64,000 bases of DNA, from positions 482,702 to 546,701 of the forward strand of contig NZ_JACHEF010000005.1 of NCBI RefSeq assembly GCF_014207355.1, given 5' to 3'. Below, piece after piece: positions 16,741 to 25,269 of this stretch. How positions within the stretch are numbered: position 1 is the first letter of the stretch; each line of letters opens with the position of its first letter. The notes under the pieces are model-generated. The model was not told the origin of the DNA. It worked only from the letters and a program-made list of their open reading frames with translations, and ran no database searches. A program made the translations under genes and the position numbers. The DNA comes from Mesorhizobium sangaii. GTDB lineage: Bacteria > Pseudomonadota > Alphaproteobacteria > Rhizobiales > Rhizobiaceae.

Positions 16741-17897
16741 AGATCGCGGTTCTCGGCGGCCTCGGCCTGCAAGGCCGGGCGGCCATCGCCGATCTCGTTG
16801 CCAGCGGTGTCGAGGAGGTGGTCTGCGTCGACACGGCACCGGACGGTGCGGCTCGCCTTGACGGCCTGACCGACCTTGCCCGCGTGCGCTTCGTGGTACC
16901 GCAGGGCGCGATCGGCCCGGCGCTGGCCGGCGTGCTGGCGGATGTCGACGCTGTCATCGACCTGTTGCCGCAGCCGCTGATGCGCGAGGCGGTCCAGGCC
17001 ACGATCGCAACGCGCACGCCGCTGGTCACCACCAATTACGGCAAGGCCATCGCCGACCTGGCGCCGGCCGCCGAGCAGGCCGGCGTCTCGATCATGACCG
17101 AATGCGGGCTCGACCCCGGCATCGACCTGGTGCTCTACGCGCGCGCCGCAAGGCAGTTCGATACCATCGCCGCGATCGATTCCTATTGCGGCGGCATCCC
17201 CGAGCCGAAGGCGATGGCGAAGCCGCTGTGCTACAAGGTGAGCTGGAACTTCGACATGGTTCTGGTCAGCCAGAACCGTGACAGCGTGATGATCGAGGAC
17301 GGCGAGCGCGTCGCGGTGCCGGCCGGCAGGCAGCACGACAACCCGTTCATCCACGAGATCGAGGTCGCGGGCCTCGGCGCATTGGAAGCCTTCCCCAATG
17401 GCGATGCGCTGCACTATGTCGAGATGCTGGACGCGGCAAAAGGGCTGCGCCGGTCCGGGCGCTACACGCTGCGCTGGCCGGGATGGTCGGCGTTCTGGGC
17501 GCCGCTGAAGGAACTCGGCTTCCTCTCCGAAGACAAGGTGCCCGGCACCGGCTCCAGCCCGCGCGAATTCCTCGGCCGGCTGCTCGGGCCGCAATTGCAG
17601 TATGGCCCCGGCGAAAGGGATCTTTGCGTGATGCGCAATGTCTTTTCCGGCCTCGAGGGCGGCCGCCGCAAGACGGTGACCTCGGACTTGATCATCGAGC
17701 GCGACCTGGCCTCCGGCCTGTTCGGCATGAGCCTCGGCGTCGGCTATCCCGCCAGCATCGTGGCGCAGATGTTGGCGCGGGGCGAGATCACCAAGCCAGG
17801 CCTGCTCAACCCGCTGCTCGATGTGCCCGATGGCCCCTTCTTCGACGAGCTGGCCAGGCGCGGCATCAAGGTCACCGAGACGGTGGCCTGGGACTGA
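16737..17897 (+). CDS. Saccharopine dehydrogenase family protein
   Basis: A 386-residue protein with an N-terminal Rossmann fold (KIAVLGGLGLQGRAAIADL) and the saccharopine dehydrogenase-like catalytic core (TECGLDPGIDLVLYARAARQ, YCGGIPEP, CYKVSWN). Family members oxidatively cleave or reduce N-linked amino-acid/keto-acid adducts such as saccharopine. Its overlap with the Lrp gene and the following polar amino-acid ABC genes point to catabolism of an imported amino acid or opine-like adduct. The exact substrate is not readable. Confidence 0.85.
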   Translation: MKIAVLGGLGLQGRAAIADLVASGVEEVVCVDTAPDGAARLDGLTDLARVRFVVPQGAIGPALAGVLADVDAVIDLLPQPLMREAVQATIATRTPLVTTNYGKAIADLAPAAEQAGVSIMTECGLDPGIDLVLYARAARQFDTIAAIDSYCGGIPEPKAMAKPLCYKVSWNFDMVLVSQNRDSVMIEDGERVAVPAGRQHDNPFIHEIEVAGLGALEAFPNGDALHYVEMLDAAKGLRRSGRYTLRWPGWSAFWAPLKELGFLSEDKVPGTGSSPREFLGRLLGPQLQYGPGERDLCVMRNVFSGLEGGRRKTVTSDLIIERDLASGLFGMSLGVGYPASIVAQMLARGEITKPGLLNPLLDVPDGPFFDELARRGIKVTETVAWD

Positions 17898-18003
17898 GGA
17901 TTTTCGATCGGTGGCTGCCGCCGGCAACGGCGCTGCCGCTCAAAAAAGCACCCCGAAGGGTGAAATCAACAACGTGGAACAATAAAACAAGGAGGAATGC
18001 CAA

Positions 18004-18792
18004 ATGAAGATTGCCAGACTTTTCATCGCTGGACTTGCGCTCGCCGGGCTCACCACGGCGGCCAGTGCCGGAACACTCGACGACATCACCAAGCGCGGCG
18101 AGTTGCGCGTCGCCGTGCAGACACAGGGCCCCCCCTTCTCGCTGGTCGGCGCCAATGGCGAACGCACCGGCAGTTCGGTTGAATTGGCCGAACTGATGGC
18201 CAAGGAAATGGGCGTCAAGATCACCTTCCTCGACTTCGACTGGGACGGCCTGATCCCGGCGCTGCTGTCGGGCAAGGCCGACCTCCTGGTCGCTGACATG
18301 ACGCCGACGCTGGCGCGCGGCATGAAGGTCGCCTTCACCAAACCTTACATGTATACGGGCAGCACCGTGTTCACCAAGGCCGACAGCAAGTTCAAGACCA
18401 CCGAGGACTGCAAGGCCAAGGGCACCAAGATCGCCGTGCTGCTCGGCGCCACCGGCGAGAAGGAGGCCAAGGCCGTCTTCACCGATGCCGACATCAAGAG
18501 CTACAAGGGCGGCGGTCCGCTGCTGCTCGACGCCGTAAACAACGGCCAGGCCGATTGCGGCGTCAACGACGTCTCGGCGGTGACAGGCCAGTCGACCGCC
18601 TATCCGGCCGGCACCTTCACCATCATGCCGGAGCTTTTGTCGAAGGAACCGCTTGCCTTCGCCACCCGCTATGACGAGCCGGACCTGCTGGTCTGGATGA
18701 ACCTGTTCCTCGACCAGGTCAGCATCGACGGTCGCCTGCAGAAGAACCTCGACTACTGGGTCAATTCCGACGCCTGGAAGAAGGACCACTAA
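18004..18792 (+). CDS. Polar amino-acid ABC transporter, periplasmic binding protein
   Basis: This 262-residue protein has a signal peptide (MKIARLFIAGLALAGLTTAASA) and a class F solute-binding fold: TLDDITKRGELRVAVQTQGPPFS, then GSSVELAELMAKEMGVKITF and the ligand-site segment LLVADMTPTLARGMKVAFTKPY. AGGAGG precedes the ATG. It delivers an amino acid to the permeases encoded next. A 106-base gap separates it from the saccharopine dehydrogenase-like gene, so both may share a transcript. Confidence 0.92.
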   Translation: MKIARLFIAGLALAGLTTAASAGTLDDITKRGELRVAVQTQGPPFSLVGANGERTGSSVELAELMAKEMGVKITFLDFDWDGLIPALLSGKADLLVADMTPTLARGMKVAFTKPYMYTGSTVFTKADSKFKTTEDCKAKGTKIAVLLGATGEKEAKAVFTDADIKSYKGGGPLLLDAVNNGQADCGVNDVSAVTGQSTAYPAGTFTIMPELLSKEPLAFATRYDEPDLLVWMNLFLDQVSIDGRLQKNLDYWVNSDAWKKDH

Positions 18793-18884
18793 CCAGCCTT
18801 GGAATCCAGGCGGTTTTGCGCGCGTCTTGAGCGCCGCGAAGCCGCCTGGCCTTTCGTTTCGTCCGCTTTGGGAACCGCCCAGCG

Positions 18885-19556
18885 ATGCTCGAAAATTTCA
18901 GTTTCCGCAGCATCGTCGAATATCTGCCGCTGTTCGGGCAGGGCCTGGTCACGACCGTGTGGCTGTCGGCGCTGTCCTTTGTCGGCGCGCTTGCCGTTGG
19001 CATCGTGCTGTGCGCCATGAACCTGCAGCGCGGCTGGCTGTTTCGTGCCCCGGCCAAGGCCTATATCGACGCCGTGCGCGCCACGCCTTTGCTGGCGCAG
19101 CTCTATTTCCTCTATTTCGGCCTGCCCCGGCTCGGCTTCGTCCTGCCCGAGTTGGTCGTCGGCATCCTCGCGCTGTCGCTCAACAGCGGCGCCTATGTCG
19201 CTGAAATCATTCGTGCCGGCATCCTGTCGATCCCGCGCGGCCAGGTCGAAGCCAGCGTCGCCTCGGGCATGACCTATGTCCAGCGCATGCGCCTGGTCAT
19301 CCTGCCGCAAGCCTTCAAGGTGACGATCCCGCCGCTGCTTGGACAGGCGATCGTGCTGGTCAAGGATTCGGCACTTCTGTCGCTGATCTCGGTTGCCGAA
19401 CTTACCCGTGCCGGCCAGCTGCTCGCCTCTGATCGCTTCATGCCGGCGGAAGGTTTCCTCACAATCGCCGCCTTCTACCTGCTGCTCTATTACTGCCTGA
19501 AGGGGCTGGCTGCTCTCTCCGGTCGCTGGCTCGGCACGGCGGGGGCGCGGACATGA
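18885..19556 (+). CDS. Polar amino-acid ABC transporter, permease 1
   Basis: The 223-residue membrane protein has the His/Glu/Gln-family inner-membrane pattern, with the EAA-type loop VEASVASGMTYVQRMRLVILPQAFKVTIPPLLGQ that docks to the ATPase. It has about five membrane segments. Its stop overlaps the second permease start by four bases (ATGA), so the two form a heterodimeric channel for the binding protein at 18004. Confidence 0.92.
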   Translation: MLENFSFRSIVEYLPLFGQGLVTTVWLSALSFVGALAVGIVLCAMNLQRGWLFRAPAKAYIDAVRATPLLAQLYFLYFGLPRLGFVLPELVVGILALSLNSGAYVAEIIRAGILSIPRGQVEASVASGMTYVQRMRLVILPQAFKVTIPPLLGQAIVLVKDSALLSLISVAELTRAGQLLASDRFMPAEGFLTIAAFYLLLYYCLKGLAALSGRWLGTAGART

Positions 19557-20227
19557 TCTGGCAACAGCTGCAAAGCCTCGCCGGCAGCTATCCCTTGGCG
19601 CTGCGCGGCCTCGGCATGACGGTGGTGCTGTCGCTGATCAGCCTAGTGCTCGGCACGCTGCTCGGCTTCGGTCTCGGCATCCTGCGCACCGGCGGCAACC
19701 GGCTGGTCGGCAGCCTCATCGGCGCCTGGGTCGACCTGATCCGCGGCACGCCTTTCCTGGTGCAGATCTTCCTGATCTTCTTCATCCTGCCGGAGCTCGG
19801 CATCGAGCTTGACGCCTTCACCGCTGGCATCATCGCGCTGACAAACCTTGCCGCCTGCTTCATCTGCGAGATCGTCGCCGCCGGCATTCGTTCGGTGCCG
19901 ACCGGCCAGGTCGAGGCAGCACTGGCGTCCGGCCTGTCGCGCTGGCAACGCATGCGCCAGGTGGTGCTGCCGCAGGCGATGCGCATCGTGCTGCCGCCGC
20001 TGGTCGGACAATATGTGCTGCTGATCAAGGACTCTTCGGTCGTCTCGGCGATCGGGCTTACCGACCTCACCCGCGTCGGCTGGCTGGTGGTGCAGCGTGT
20101 GCCCAACGGCTTGCTGGTCTTCTTCCTCGTCGGCGTCGGCTACTTCATCGTCTGCTATCCCCTGATCATGCTCGCCCGCCGGCTCGAGCGCCGCATGGGC
20201 GCGGCGCATGGCGAGGTGCAGCTGTGA
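19553..20227 (+). CDS. Polar amino-acid ABC transporter, permease 2
   Basis: The 224-residue protein is a paralogue of the preceding permease, with the same EAA loop (GQVEAALASGLSRWQRMRQVVLPQAMRIVLPPLVGQ) and five predicted membrane helices. It starts inside the stop of permease 1 and its own stop overlaps the GTG start of the ATPase gene, indicating translational coupling and a one-to-one assembly. Confidence 0.92.
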   Translation: MIWQQLQSLAGSYPLALRGLGMTVVLSLISLVLGTLLGFGLGILRTGGNRLVGSLIGAWVDLIRGTPFLVQIFLIFFILPELGIELDAFTAGIIALTNLAACFICEIVAAGIRSVPTGQVEAALASGLSRWQRMRQVVLPQAMRIVLPPLVGQYVLLIKDSSVVSAIGLTDLTRVGWLVVQRVPNGLLVFFLVGVGYFIVCYPLIMLARRLERRMGAAHGEVQL

Positions 20228-20997
20228 CAGCGAACCCCAAAGGTCCGGCAAATATGACCAAAACCGGTATGATCGACTTTCGCGGCGTCAACAAATGGTT
20301 CGGCGAGCTCAACGTGCTGAAGGACATCACGCTCAGCGTCGAGCCGCGCGAGGTGGTCGTCGTCTGCGGCCCGAGCGGCTCGGGCAAGAGCACGCTGATC
20401 CGCTGCGTCAACGGCCTGGAGGCGATCAAGGACGGCGATCTCGTTGTCGACGGCCAGCGCCTCGGCAACCCCGCCACCAACATGACGCAGCTGCGCACCG
20501 AGATCGGCTTCGTCTTCCAGTCGTTCAACCTCTATCCGCACAAGACGGCGCTCGAAAACGTCACGCTCGCCCCCATCCATGTCCGCAAGATCCCGCGCAC
20601 CGAGGCTGAAAAGGCCGGGCGCGAATTGCTGGCCAAGGTCGGCCTCGCCGACAAGGTCAACGCCTATCCGGCGCAGCTCTCCGGCGGCCAGCAGCAGCGC
20701 GTGGCGATCGCGCGTTGCCTCGGCATGCGGCCCAAGATCATGCTGTTCGACGAGCCGACCTCGGCACTAGACCCCGAGATGATTTCGGAAGTGCTCGACG
20801 TCATGGTGGCGGTCGCCGAGGAAGGCATGACCATGATGGTGGTGACGCATGAGATGGGCTTTGCCCGCAAGGTCGCCCAGCGCGTGGTGTTCATGGATGC
20901 CGGCGCCATCGTCGAAAGCGGCACGCCGGACGAATTCTTCTCGCACCCCAAGACCGACCGCAGCCGCGCTTTCCTGAGCAAGATCCTGCGACACTAA
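20224..20997 (+). CDS. Polar amino-acid ABC transporter, ATP-binding protein
   Basis: The 257-residue ATPase carries Walker A (GPSGSGKSTLIR), Q-loop, the ABC signature (LSGGQQQRVAIAR), Walker B (IMLFDEPTSALDPE) and the switch His (VVTHEMGFARK). The start is taken as the GTG at 20224, which overlaps the permease stop and has GAGGTG ahead; an in-frame ATG at 20254 is the alternative. It ends the five-gene operon begun by the Lrp gene. Its stop is nine bases from the convergent MFS gene. Confidence 0.93.
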   Translation: MTANPKGPANMTKTGMIDFRGVNKWFGELNVLKDITLSVEPREVVVVCGPSGSGKSTLIRCVNGLEAIKDGDLVVDGQRLGNPATNMTQLRTEIGFVFQSFNLYPHKTALENVTLAPIHVRKIPRTEAEKAGRELLAKVGLADKVNAYPAQLSGGQQQRVAIARCLGMRPKIMLFDEPTSALDPEMISEVLDVMVAVAEEGMTMMVVTHEMGFARKVAQRVVFMDAGAIVESGTPDEFFSHPKTDRSRAFLSKILRH

Positions 20998-21006
20998 GTA
21001 TCCGGG

Positions 21007-22248
21007 CTAGCTCGCCTCTTCCGGGCTGCCGCCAATCGCAAACTTAACCCGGCGTTCGCCCAGTCTCAGCAGCGCAATGGCGGAGAAGGCGATGACTCCG
21101 GTCGCAGCGACGACCACCAGCACCCACAGCGAATTGGCGACGGATGTCCGCGCCATCATGAAGGCGAGCGCGAACGGCGCGAAGGCCGAGGTGAACTGGC
21201 GGGCAGCGCTCGCCCATCCCAGCCGCGCGCCATAGCCTTCGCGGCCGAAGAGTTCGAGTGGCAAGGTACCCCCGACGATGCTGGTGAGGCCGGAACCGAG
21301 GCCGAACAGCAGCACGAACAGGAAGGCGCCCGGCAGCCATGGCCTGGTCAACAGCAGCGTGCCCAGCCCGGCCGTCAGCAGCGACGCGGCGATGACGGCG
21401 AGATGCGTTTGCTGAAGGCGCCCGCCGAACAGCATGTTGATCAACCGGCTGGCGACCTGCGCCGGCCCGAACAGGGTCGAAACGAAGAGACCGGCCGTGC
21501 CGAGCCCAAGTGCCGCCGTCAGCGGCACCATGTGGATGAGGATCGCCGACAGCACGAAGCCCTCGGTGGCGAACCCCGCCAGCATCAGCAGGAACGCGGG
21601 TCGCCCGCGTCTCGGATCGAGTGCCGCGCCCGCTTCATGGGTCGGCACGCGCTCTTGCGGCGTGGCCGTCGCGTGACGGCGCGACAGGCGCATCAGCCAG
21701 GCGTGGATCGGCAGGCAGAGCCCGAGATTGAGCGCCGCGAACAGCAGATAGACCTCGCGCCATGTCAAATCCGCATGCAGCGCCGAGGTCAGCGGCCAGA
21801 ACAAGGTCGAGGCGAACCCCGCGATGAGCGTCAGGTGGGTGATGCTGCGTTGCGGCCGGGGAACCCCGATCTGCACGATCGCCACGAAGGCGGCGCTGTA
21901 GAGGACGAAACTGGAGGCCAGCTCCATCGCCAGCAAGGCCATAACAAAGGTCACGCGGCCGGGCGAGACGGCGCACAGGGCCAGCGCGACGGCTGTCGCG
22001 ACCGAACCGATGGTCATGATGCGCCCGGCGCCGAAGCGGTCGGCCCAGCACCCGGCCGTGGGCGCGAACAGGCTGCCGGCAAACAGCGAGGCGGACAGCG
22101 CGCCGAACACCCACCCTTCCGTGAGACCGAACTCCCTGGCCATCGCCGGCGCCAGGATCGAGAAGCTGTAATAGAGCGTGCCGTAGCCGATGATCTGCGT
22201 CAGCCCGAGCGCCCATATCGCCTTGCGCAGGACAGACCGGTCAGGCAT
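21007..22248 (-). CDS. MFS transporter of the arsenic locus
   Basis: Starting at the ATG at 22248, which overlaps the stop of the flavoprotein gene (ATGCCTGA), the product has 413 residues and 12 predicted membrane helices. It opens IWALGLTQIIGYGTLYYSFSILAPAMAREFG and has the MFS loop GCWADRFGAGRIMTIGSVA. Its coupling to an ArsR-controlled flavoprotein gene argues for export of an arsenic or antimony species, as for ArsK- or ArsJ-type MFS proteins, but sequence alone does not fix which. No GAPDH partner gene is present, which speaks against ArsJ. Confidence 0.85.
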   Translation of the reverse strand: MPDRSVLRKAIWALGLTQIIGYGTLYYSFSILAPAMAREFGLTEGWVFGALSASLFAGSLFAPTAGCWADRFGAGRIMTIGSVATAVALALCAVSPGRVTFVMALLAMELASSFVLYSAAFVAIVQIGVPRPQRSITHLTLIAGFASTLFWPLTSALHADLTWREVYLLFAALNLGLCLPIHAWLMRLSRRHATATPQERVPTHEAGAALDPRRGRPAFLLMLAGFATEGFVLSAILIHMVPLTAALGLGTAGLFVSTLFGPAQVASRLINMLFGGRLQQTHLAVIAASLLTAGLGTLLLTRPWLPGAFLFVLLFGLGSGLTSIVGGTLPLELFGREGYGARLGWASAARQFTSAFAPFALAFMMARTSVANSLWVLVVVAATGVIAFSAIALLRLGERRVKFAIGGSPEEAS

Positions 22249-23665
22249 CGACGCCCACGGCTTCCGTCGCCTTGGCGCCAACCGATGGGCCCGTCGCGCA
22301 GCCGCAGCCGGACGCGCCCTTTGCCTTGGCGCCCGCGTCCTCGACGCAGCAGGCGTCGACATTGGCGGGTGCGGGCCCGCCGCAACAACCAGCACTGTCG
22401 GATCCCGTCACGACATCGGCGCTGCAGACGCCGGTTTCCGGCAGCACCAGCCGCACTTCGCGGGCCGCGACATGGTCACCGGCAATGTCGGCGACCACCG
22501 AGCGGACCTGCTCGTAGCCGGTCGCCATCAGGAAGGTCGGGGCGCGGCCGTAGGATTTCGAGCCGACGATGGTGAAGCCAGGCTCGGGATGGGCAAGTTC
22601 CCGGATGCCATGCGCGGGAACCGTGCCGCACGAGTGGAAATTCGGATCGATCAGCGGCGCCAGCGCCGGCGGCGCTTCGACGGCCGGATCGAGCGCGATA
22701 CGGATTTCGCCGAGGAACGACAGGTCGGGCCGGAAGCCGGTGGTGACGACGATCCGGTCGACGGAAAGGCTGAATGGCTTGCCGGCCAGGCTGGCGTCGA
22801 CGGCAAGCCCCTCGCCTTGCATTTCGATGTGGTTGACGGCGAAGGCCGCCAGCATGTTCAGCCTTCCATCCGCCATCGCCTGCTTGGCGGCGAGGCCAAG
22901 CGCGCCACGTTCGGGCAACTGGTCGTTCAGCCCGCCGCCAAGCAGCCGGTCGACGCTGGCGTGACGCAGCGCCCAAAAAATCTCGGTGCCGGGCGCTGCG
23001 TCCTGCAGCTCCATGAGCGCCAGGGCGACGTTGATCGCCGAGTGCCCGCCGCCAATGACGAGGACACGCTTGCCCGCATAGCTCTCCCTGGCCTTGCCGA
23101 CCACGTCGGGAATGCCATAGGCAATGTGTCCGCAAGCCGCGTCTTCGCCGGCAACCGGCAACCCGTCGACGCCGATGGGGTTGGGCCGCGACCATGTTCC
23201 GGATGCGTCGATTGCGGCGCGCGCGAGAACGCGGTGCTCGCCGCCCGCATCGCGATAGCGGATGACGAAGGGAGCATCCTTGCGACCGTCATTGGCAACC
23301 TTGTCATGTCCCTGGCGGGTGATCGCCGTGACCTCGGCGCCGAGCTTCAAATTGGCGGCAATGCTGGCAAGTGCGGCAAGCGGCCCCAGATAATCGCGCA
23401 CGATCTCGCCGCCGGTCGGCAGGCCTCGCATGTCTGGCGCCGTCCAGCCGGAGCGGTCGAGCAGCGCCCGCGCCGCCGCGTCGATATTGTATTGCCATGG
23501 CGAGAACACCCGTACGTGGCCCCATTCGAGCAGTGCGGCGCCAACGCTTTCGCCGCGTTCGAGGATCAGCGGACGGATGCCGCGTTCGACGAGATGCGCG
23601 GCGGCGGCGAGGCCGACCGGACCTGCGCCGATCACCACGACGGGAAGGTTTGCCATCATGTTCAT
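22241..23665 (-). CDS. FAD/NAD(P)-binding monooxygenase-like protein with Cys-rich tail
   Basis: The 474-residue flavoprotein has an N-terminal FAD motif (VVVIGAGPVGLAAAAHLVERG), an ATG-type segment (DASGTWSRPNPIG), and a second Rossmann motif for NAD(P)H (RVLVIGGGHSAINVALAL), as in ArsO-like and Trx-reductase-like monooxygenases. The last 60 residues hold CCGG, ACCVED and SGCGCATG, nine cysteines close together. It lies between a cysteine-bearing ArsR gene and an MFS exporter gene, so it probably modifies an arsenical or similar thiophile before export; the Cys tail may bind or hand over the metalloid. That role is inference. Confidence 0.8.
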   Translation of the reverse strand: MNMMANLPVVVIGAGPVGLAAAAHLVERGIRPLILERGESVGAALLEWGHVRVFSPWQYNIDAAARALLDRSGWTAPDMRGLPTGGEIVRDYLGPLAALASIAANLKLGAEVTAITRQGHDKVANDGRKDAPFVIRYRDAGGEHRVLARAAIDASGTWSRPNPIGVDGLPVAGEDAACGHIAYGIPDVVGKARESYAGKRVLVIGGGHSAINVALALMELQDAAPGTEIFWALRHASVDRLLGGGLNDQLPERGALGLAAKQAMADGRLNMLAAFAVNHIEMQGEGLAVDASLAGKPFSLSVDRIVVTTGFRPDLSFLGEIRIALDPAVEAPPALAPLIDPNFHSCGTVPAHGIRELAHPEPGFTIVGSKSYGRAPTFLMATGYEQVRSVVADIAGDHVAAREVRLVLPETGVCSADVVTGSDSAGCCGGPAPANVDACCVEDAGAKAKGASGCGCATGPSVGAKATEAVGVDA

Positions 23666-23709
23666 ATGTTCGATCCTTCCGGTATCTTCGAATTACAAAG
23701 CGAAAAAAA

Positions 23710-24030
23710 TCAGGCCAGCGCTTTCCCGACGGCGGGCGCGCAGGCGGCATCCGCGCAGCACTCGTCGGCGAGATAGCCGATCAGCGCATTCATGCCGGGA
23801 TAGTTGGCGCGGCAGATCAGCGTCGTCGCTTGCCGTTCCTGCGTAACAAGGCCGGTGTCGACCAGCCGCTTGAGGTGATGCGACAGCGTCGAGGACGGAA
23901 TATCGAGCTTGCCCTGGACGCTGCCGACGGCAAGCCCGCCGTCACCGGCGCGCACGAGGATCCGGTAAAGCTGAAGCCGCGTCGGATTGCCGAGCGCTTC
24001 GAGCTGGGCAGCTGCTTTTTCGAGTTTCAT
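23710..24030 (-). CDS. arsR: ArsR family regulator with C-terminal cysteines
   Basis: The 106-residue protein reads LEALGNPTRLQLYRILVRAG, then DIPSSTLSHHLKRLVDTGLVTQERQ (recognition helix and wing). Near the C-terminus is ADECCADAACAPAV, a CC-x4-C cluster like the C-terminal arsenite sites of some ArsR repressors. It precedes the flavoprotein and MFS genes and is the second arsR of the locus. It probably releases the DNA when As(III) binds. Confidence 0.88.
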   Translation of the reverse strand: MKLEKAAAQLEALGNPTRLQLYRILVRAGDGGLAVGSVQGKLDIPSSTLSHHLKRLVDTGLVTQERQATTLICRANYPGMNALIGYLADECCADAACAPAVGKALA

Positions 24031-24067
24031 CGAAATAGGCTACGTTGCATCCGTCGAACCGTCAACC

Positions 24068-24081
24068 AAATTTCGAAAAAT
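24068..24081. promoter_or_regulatory. Candidate ArsR operator upstream of the second arsR
   Basis: AAATTTCGAAAAAT contains the perfect palindrome TTTCGAAA, and a related ATCGAAAT lies next to the arsR start. The site is between arsC and the second arsR, an AT-rich island in GC-rich surroundings. It could control arsR-flavoprotein-MFS separately from the first ars promoter. Confidence 0.4.
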
Positions 24082-24093
24082 ATGGAAATAGCG

Positions 24094-24516
24094 TCAGCCG
24101 ACCCGCTTGCCCGAGGCGTCGAAGACCACCTCGCCGTCCTCCTTGGTGAACGCGCCGATGTCCGGGGTGGGCAGGATGTCGAGCACCTTTTCCGACGGCC
24201 GCGCCAGCACCACGCCGAGCGGGCTCACCACGATCGGCCGGTTGATCAGGATCGGATGCGCCAGCATGAAATCGAGGATATCGTCGTCGGACCATTTCGG
24301 ATCGGCGAGGCCGAGTTCGGCGTAGGGCGTGCCCTTCTCGCGCAGCAGCTCGCGCGGCGTCATGCCCATAGCAGCGATCAACTCGACCAGCTTTTGGCGT
24401 GACGGCGGCGTCTTCAGATACTCGATCACTTCCGGTTCCTCGCCCGACTGGCGGATAATGGCCAGCGTGTTGCGCGAGGTGCCGCAATCGGGATTGTGAT
24501 AGATGGTGATGGTCAT
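24094..24516 (-). CDS. arsC: Arsenate reductase, glutaredoxin-coupled type
   Basis: The 140-residue protein starts MTITIYHNPDCGTSRNT, with the catalytic Cys11 in the same motif as plasmid R773 ArsC. The body (PPSRQKLVELIAAMG, DDDILDFMLAHPILINRPIVVS) keeps the Arg residues that hold arsenate. It reduces As(V) to As(III) with glutathione and glutaredoxin. The ATG overlaps the aqpS stop by four bases, so aqpS and arsC are translated together and As(III) leaves through the AqpS channel, as described for Sinorhizobium meliloti. Confidence 0.92.
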   Translation of the reverse strand: MTITIYHNPDCGTSRNTLAIIRQSGEEPEVIEYLKTPPSRQKLVELIAAMGMTPRELLREKGTPYAELGLADPKWSDDDILDFMLAHPILINRPIVVSPLGVVLARPSEKVLDILPTPDIGAFTKEDGEVVFDASGKRVG

Positions 24517-25259
24517 TTCGCGGCCTGCATCTGTCTGGTTGGCTTCGGTTCGGCAAGCAGCCAGCCGGCCAGGGCCATGGCCAGCAGCGCGCCCAGCAAT
24601 TCGGCTGATATGAAACCCGGCAGGTCGACCGGGCGGATGCCGGAAAACGTGTCCGACAAGGCACGGGCGATCGCGACGGCCGGATTGGCGAATGAGGTCG
24701 AGGCCGTGAACCAGTAGGCGGCCGTTATGTAGAGCCCGACCAGCCAGGGGATCGCGACGGAGCGGAAGCGCAGGCCTGCTAGGATGGTGAAGACGAGCCC
24801 GAAGGCTGCGACTGCCTCGGCGAGCCATTGCCCGGCTCCGGTCCGTACCGTCACGGAGGCCTGCAGGATCGGCAGTTCGAACATGGCGTGGGCCAGAAAC
24901 GTCCCGACGATGCCGCCGACGATTTGGGCGACGACATAGGCGAGCGCCGCCCTCGCCTCGATTTCGCGGCGGAGCGCGAACACCAGCGTGACCGCCGGAT
25001 TGAAATGCGCTCCTGAAACCGGCCCGAGTATCGTGATCAGCACGACAAGGATCGCTCCCGTCGGCAGCGTGTTGCCGAGCAGTGAAATGGCAACGTCATG
25101 CGTCAACCGGGATGCCATGATGCCGGAGCCGACCACGGTCGCGACCAGCAGCCCCGTCCCCAGCGCTTCGGCAACGCAGCGGCGTGTCAGGTCGGGCGCG
25201 ACGGCGTTCAGCAGGCCATCGGCAGGGTGCAGGCGATCTCGTCCAGCCACTTCGCTCAT
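24513..25259 (-). CDS. aqpS: Aquaglyceroporin for arsenite efflux (AqpS-like)
   Basis: The 248-residue MIP-family channel has both NPA boxes intact (HFNPAVT and FANPAVA) and six predicted helices. The start ATG at 25259 has TAGGAG at correct spacing; an ATG two codons upstream is less likely. Its position between arsR and arsC matches the S. meliloti arsR-aqpS-arsC operon, where AqpS replaces the ArsB pump and lets internally made As(III) flow out. Confidence 0.92.
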   Translation of the reverse strand: MSEVAGRDRLHPADGLLNAVAPDLTRRCVAEALGTGLLVATVVGSGIMASRLTHDVAISLLGNTLPTGAILVVLITILGPVSGAHFNPAVTLVFALRREIEARAALAYVVAQIVGGIVGTFLAHAMFELPILQASVTVRTGAGQWLAEAVAAFGLVFTILAGLRFRSVAIPWLVGLYITAAYWFTASTSFANPAVAIARALSDTFSGIRPVDLPGFISAELLGALLAMALAGWLLAEPKPTRQMQAAK

Positions 25260-25269
25260 CGGCATGCTC

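Noticed and set aside
21007..22248. Calling the MFS protein ArsJ
   Set aside because: ArsJ works with an adjacent GAPDH gene, which is absent; the neighbour here is a flavoprotein.
22190..23776. 528-codon plus-strand frame opposite the flavoprotein
   Set aside because: Antisense shadow; the minus-strand frame has two intact dinucleotide-binding motifs.
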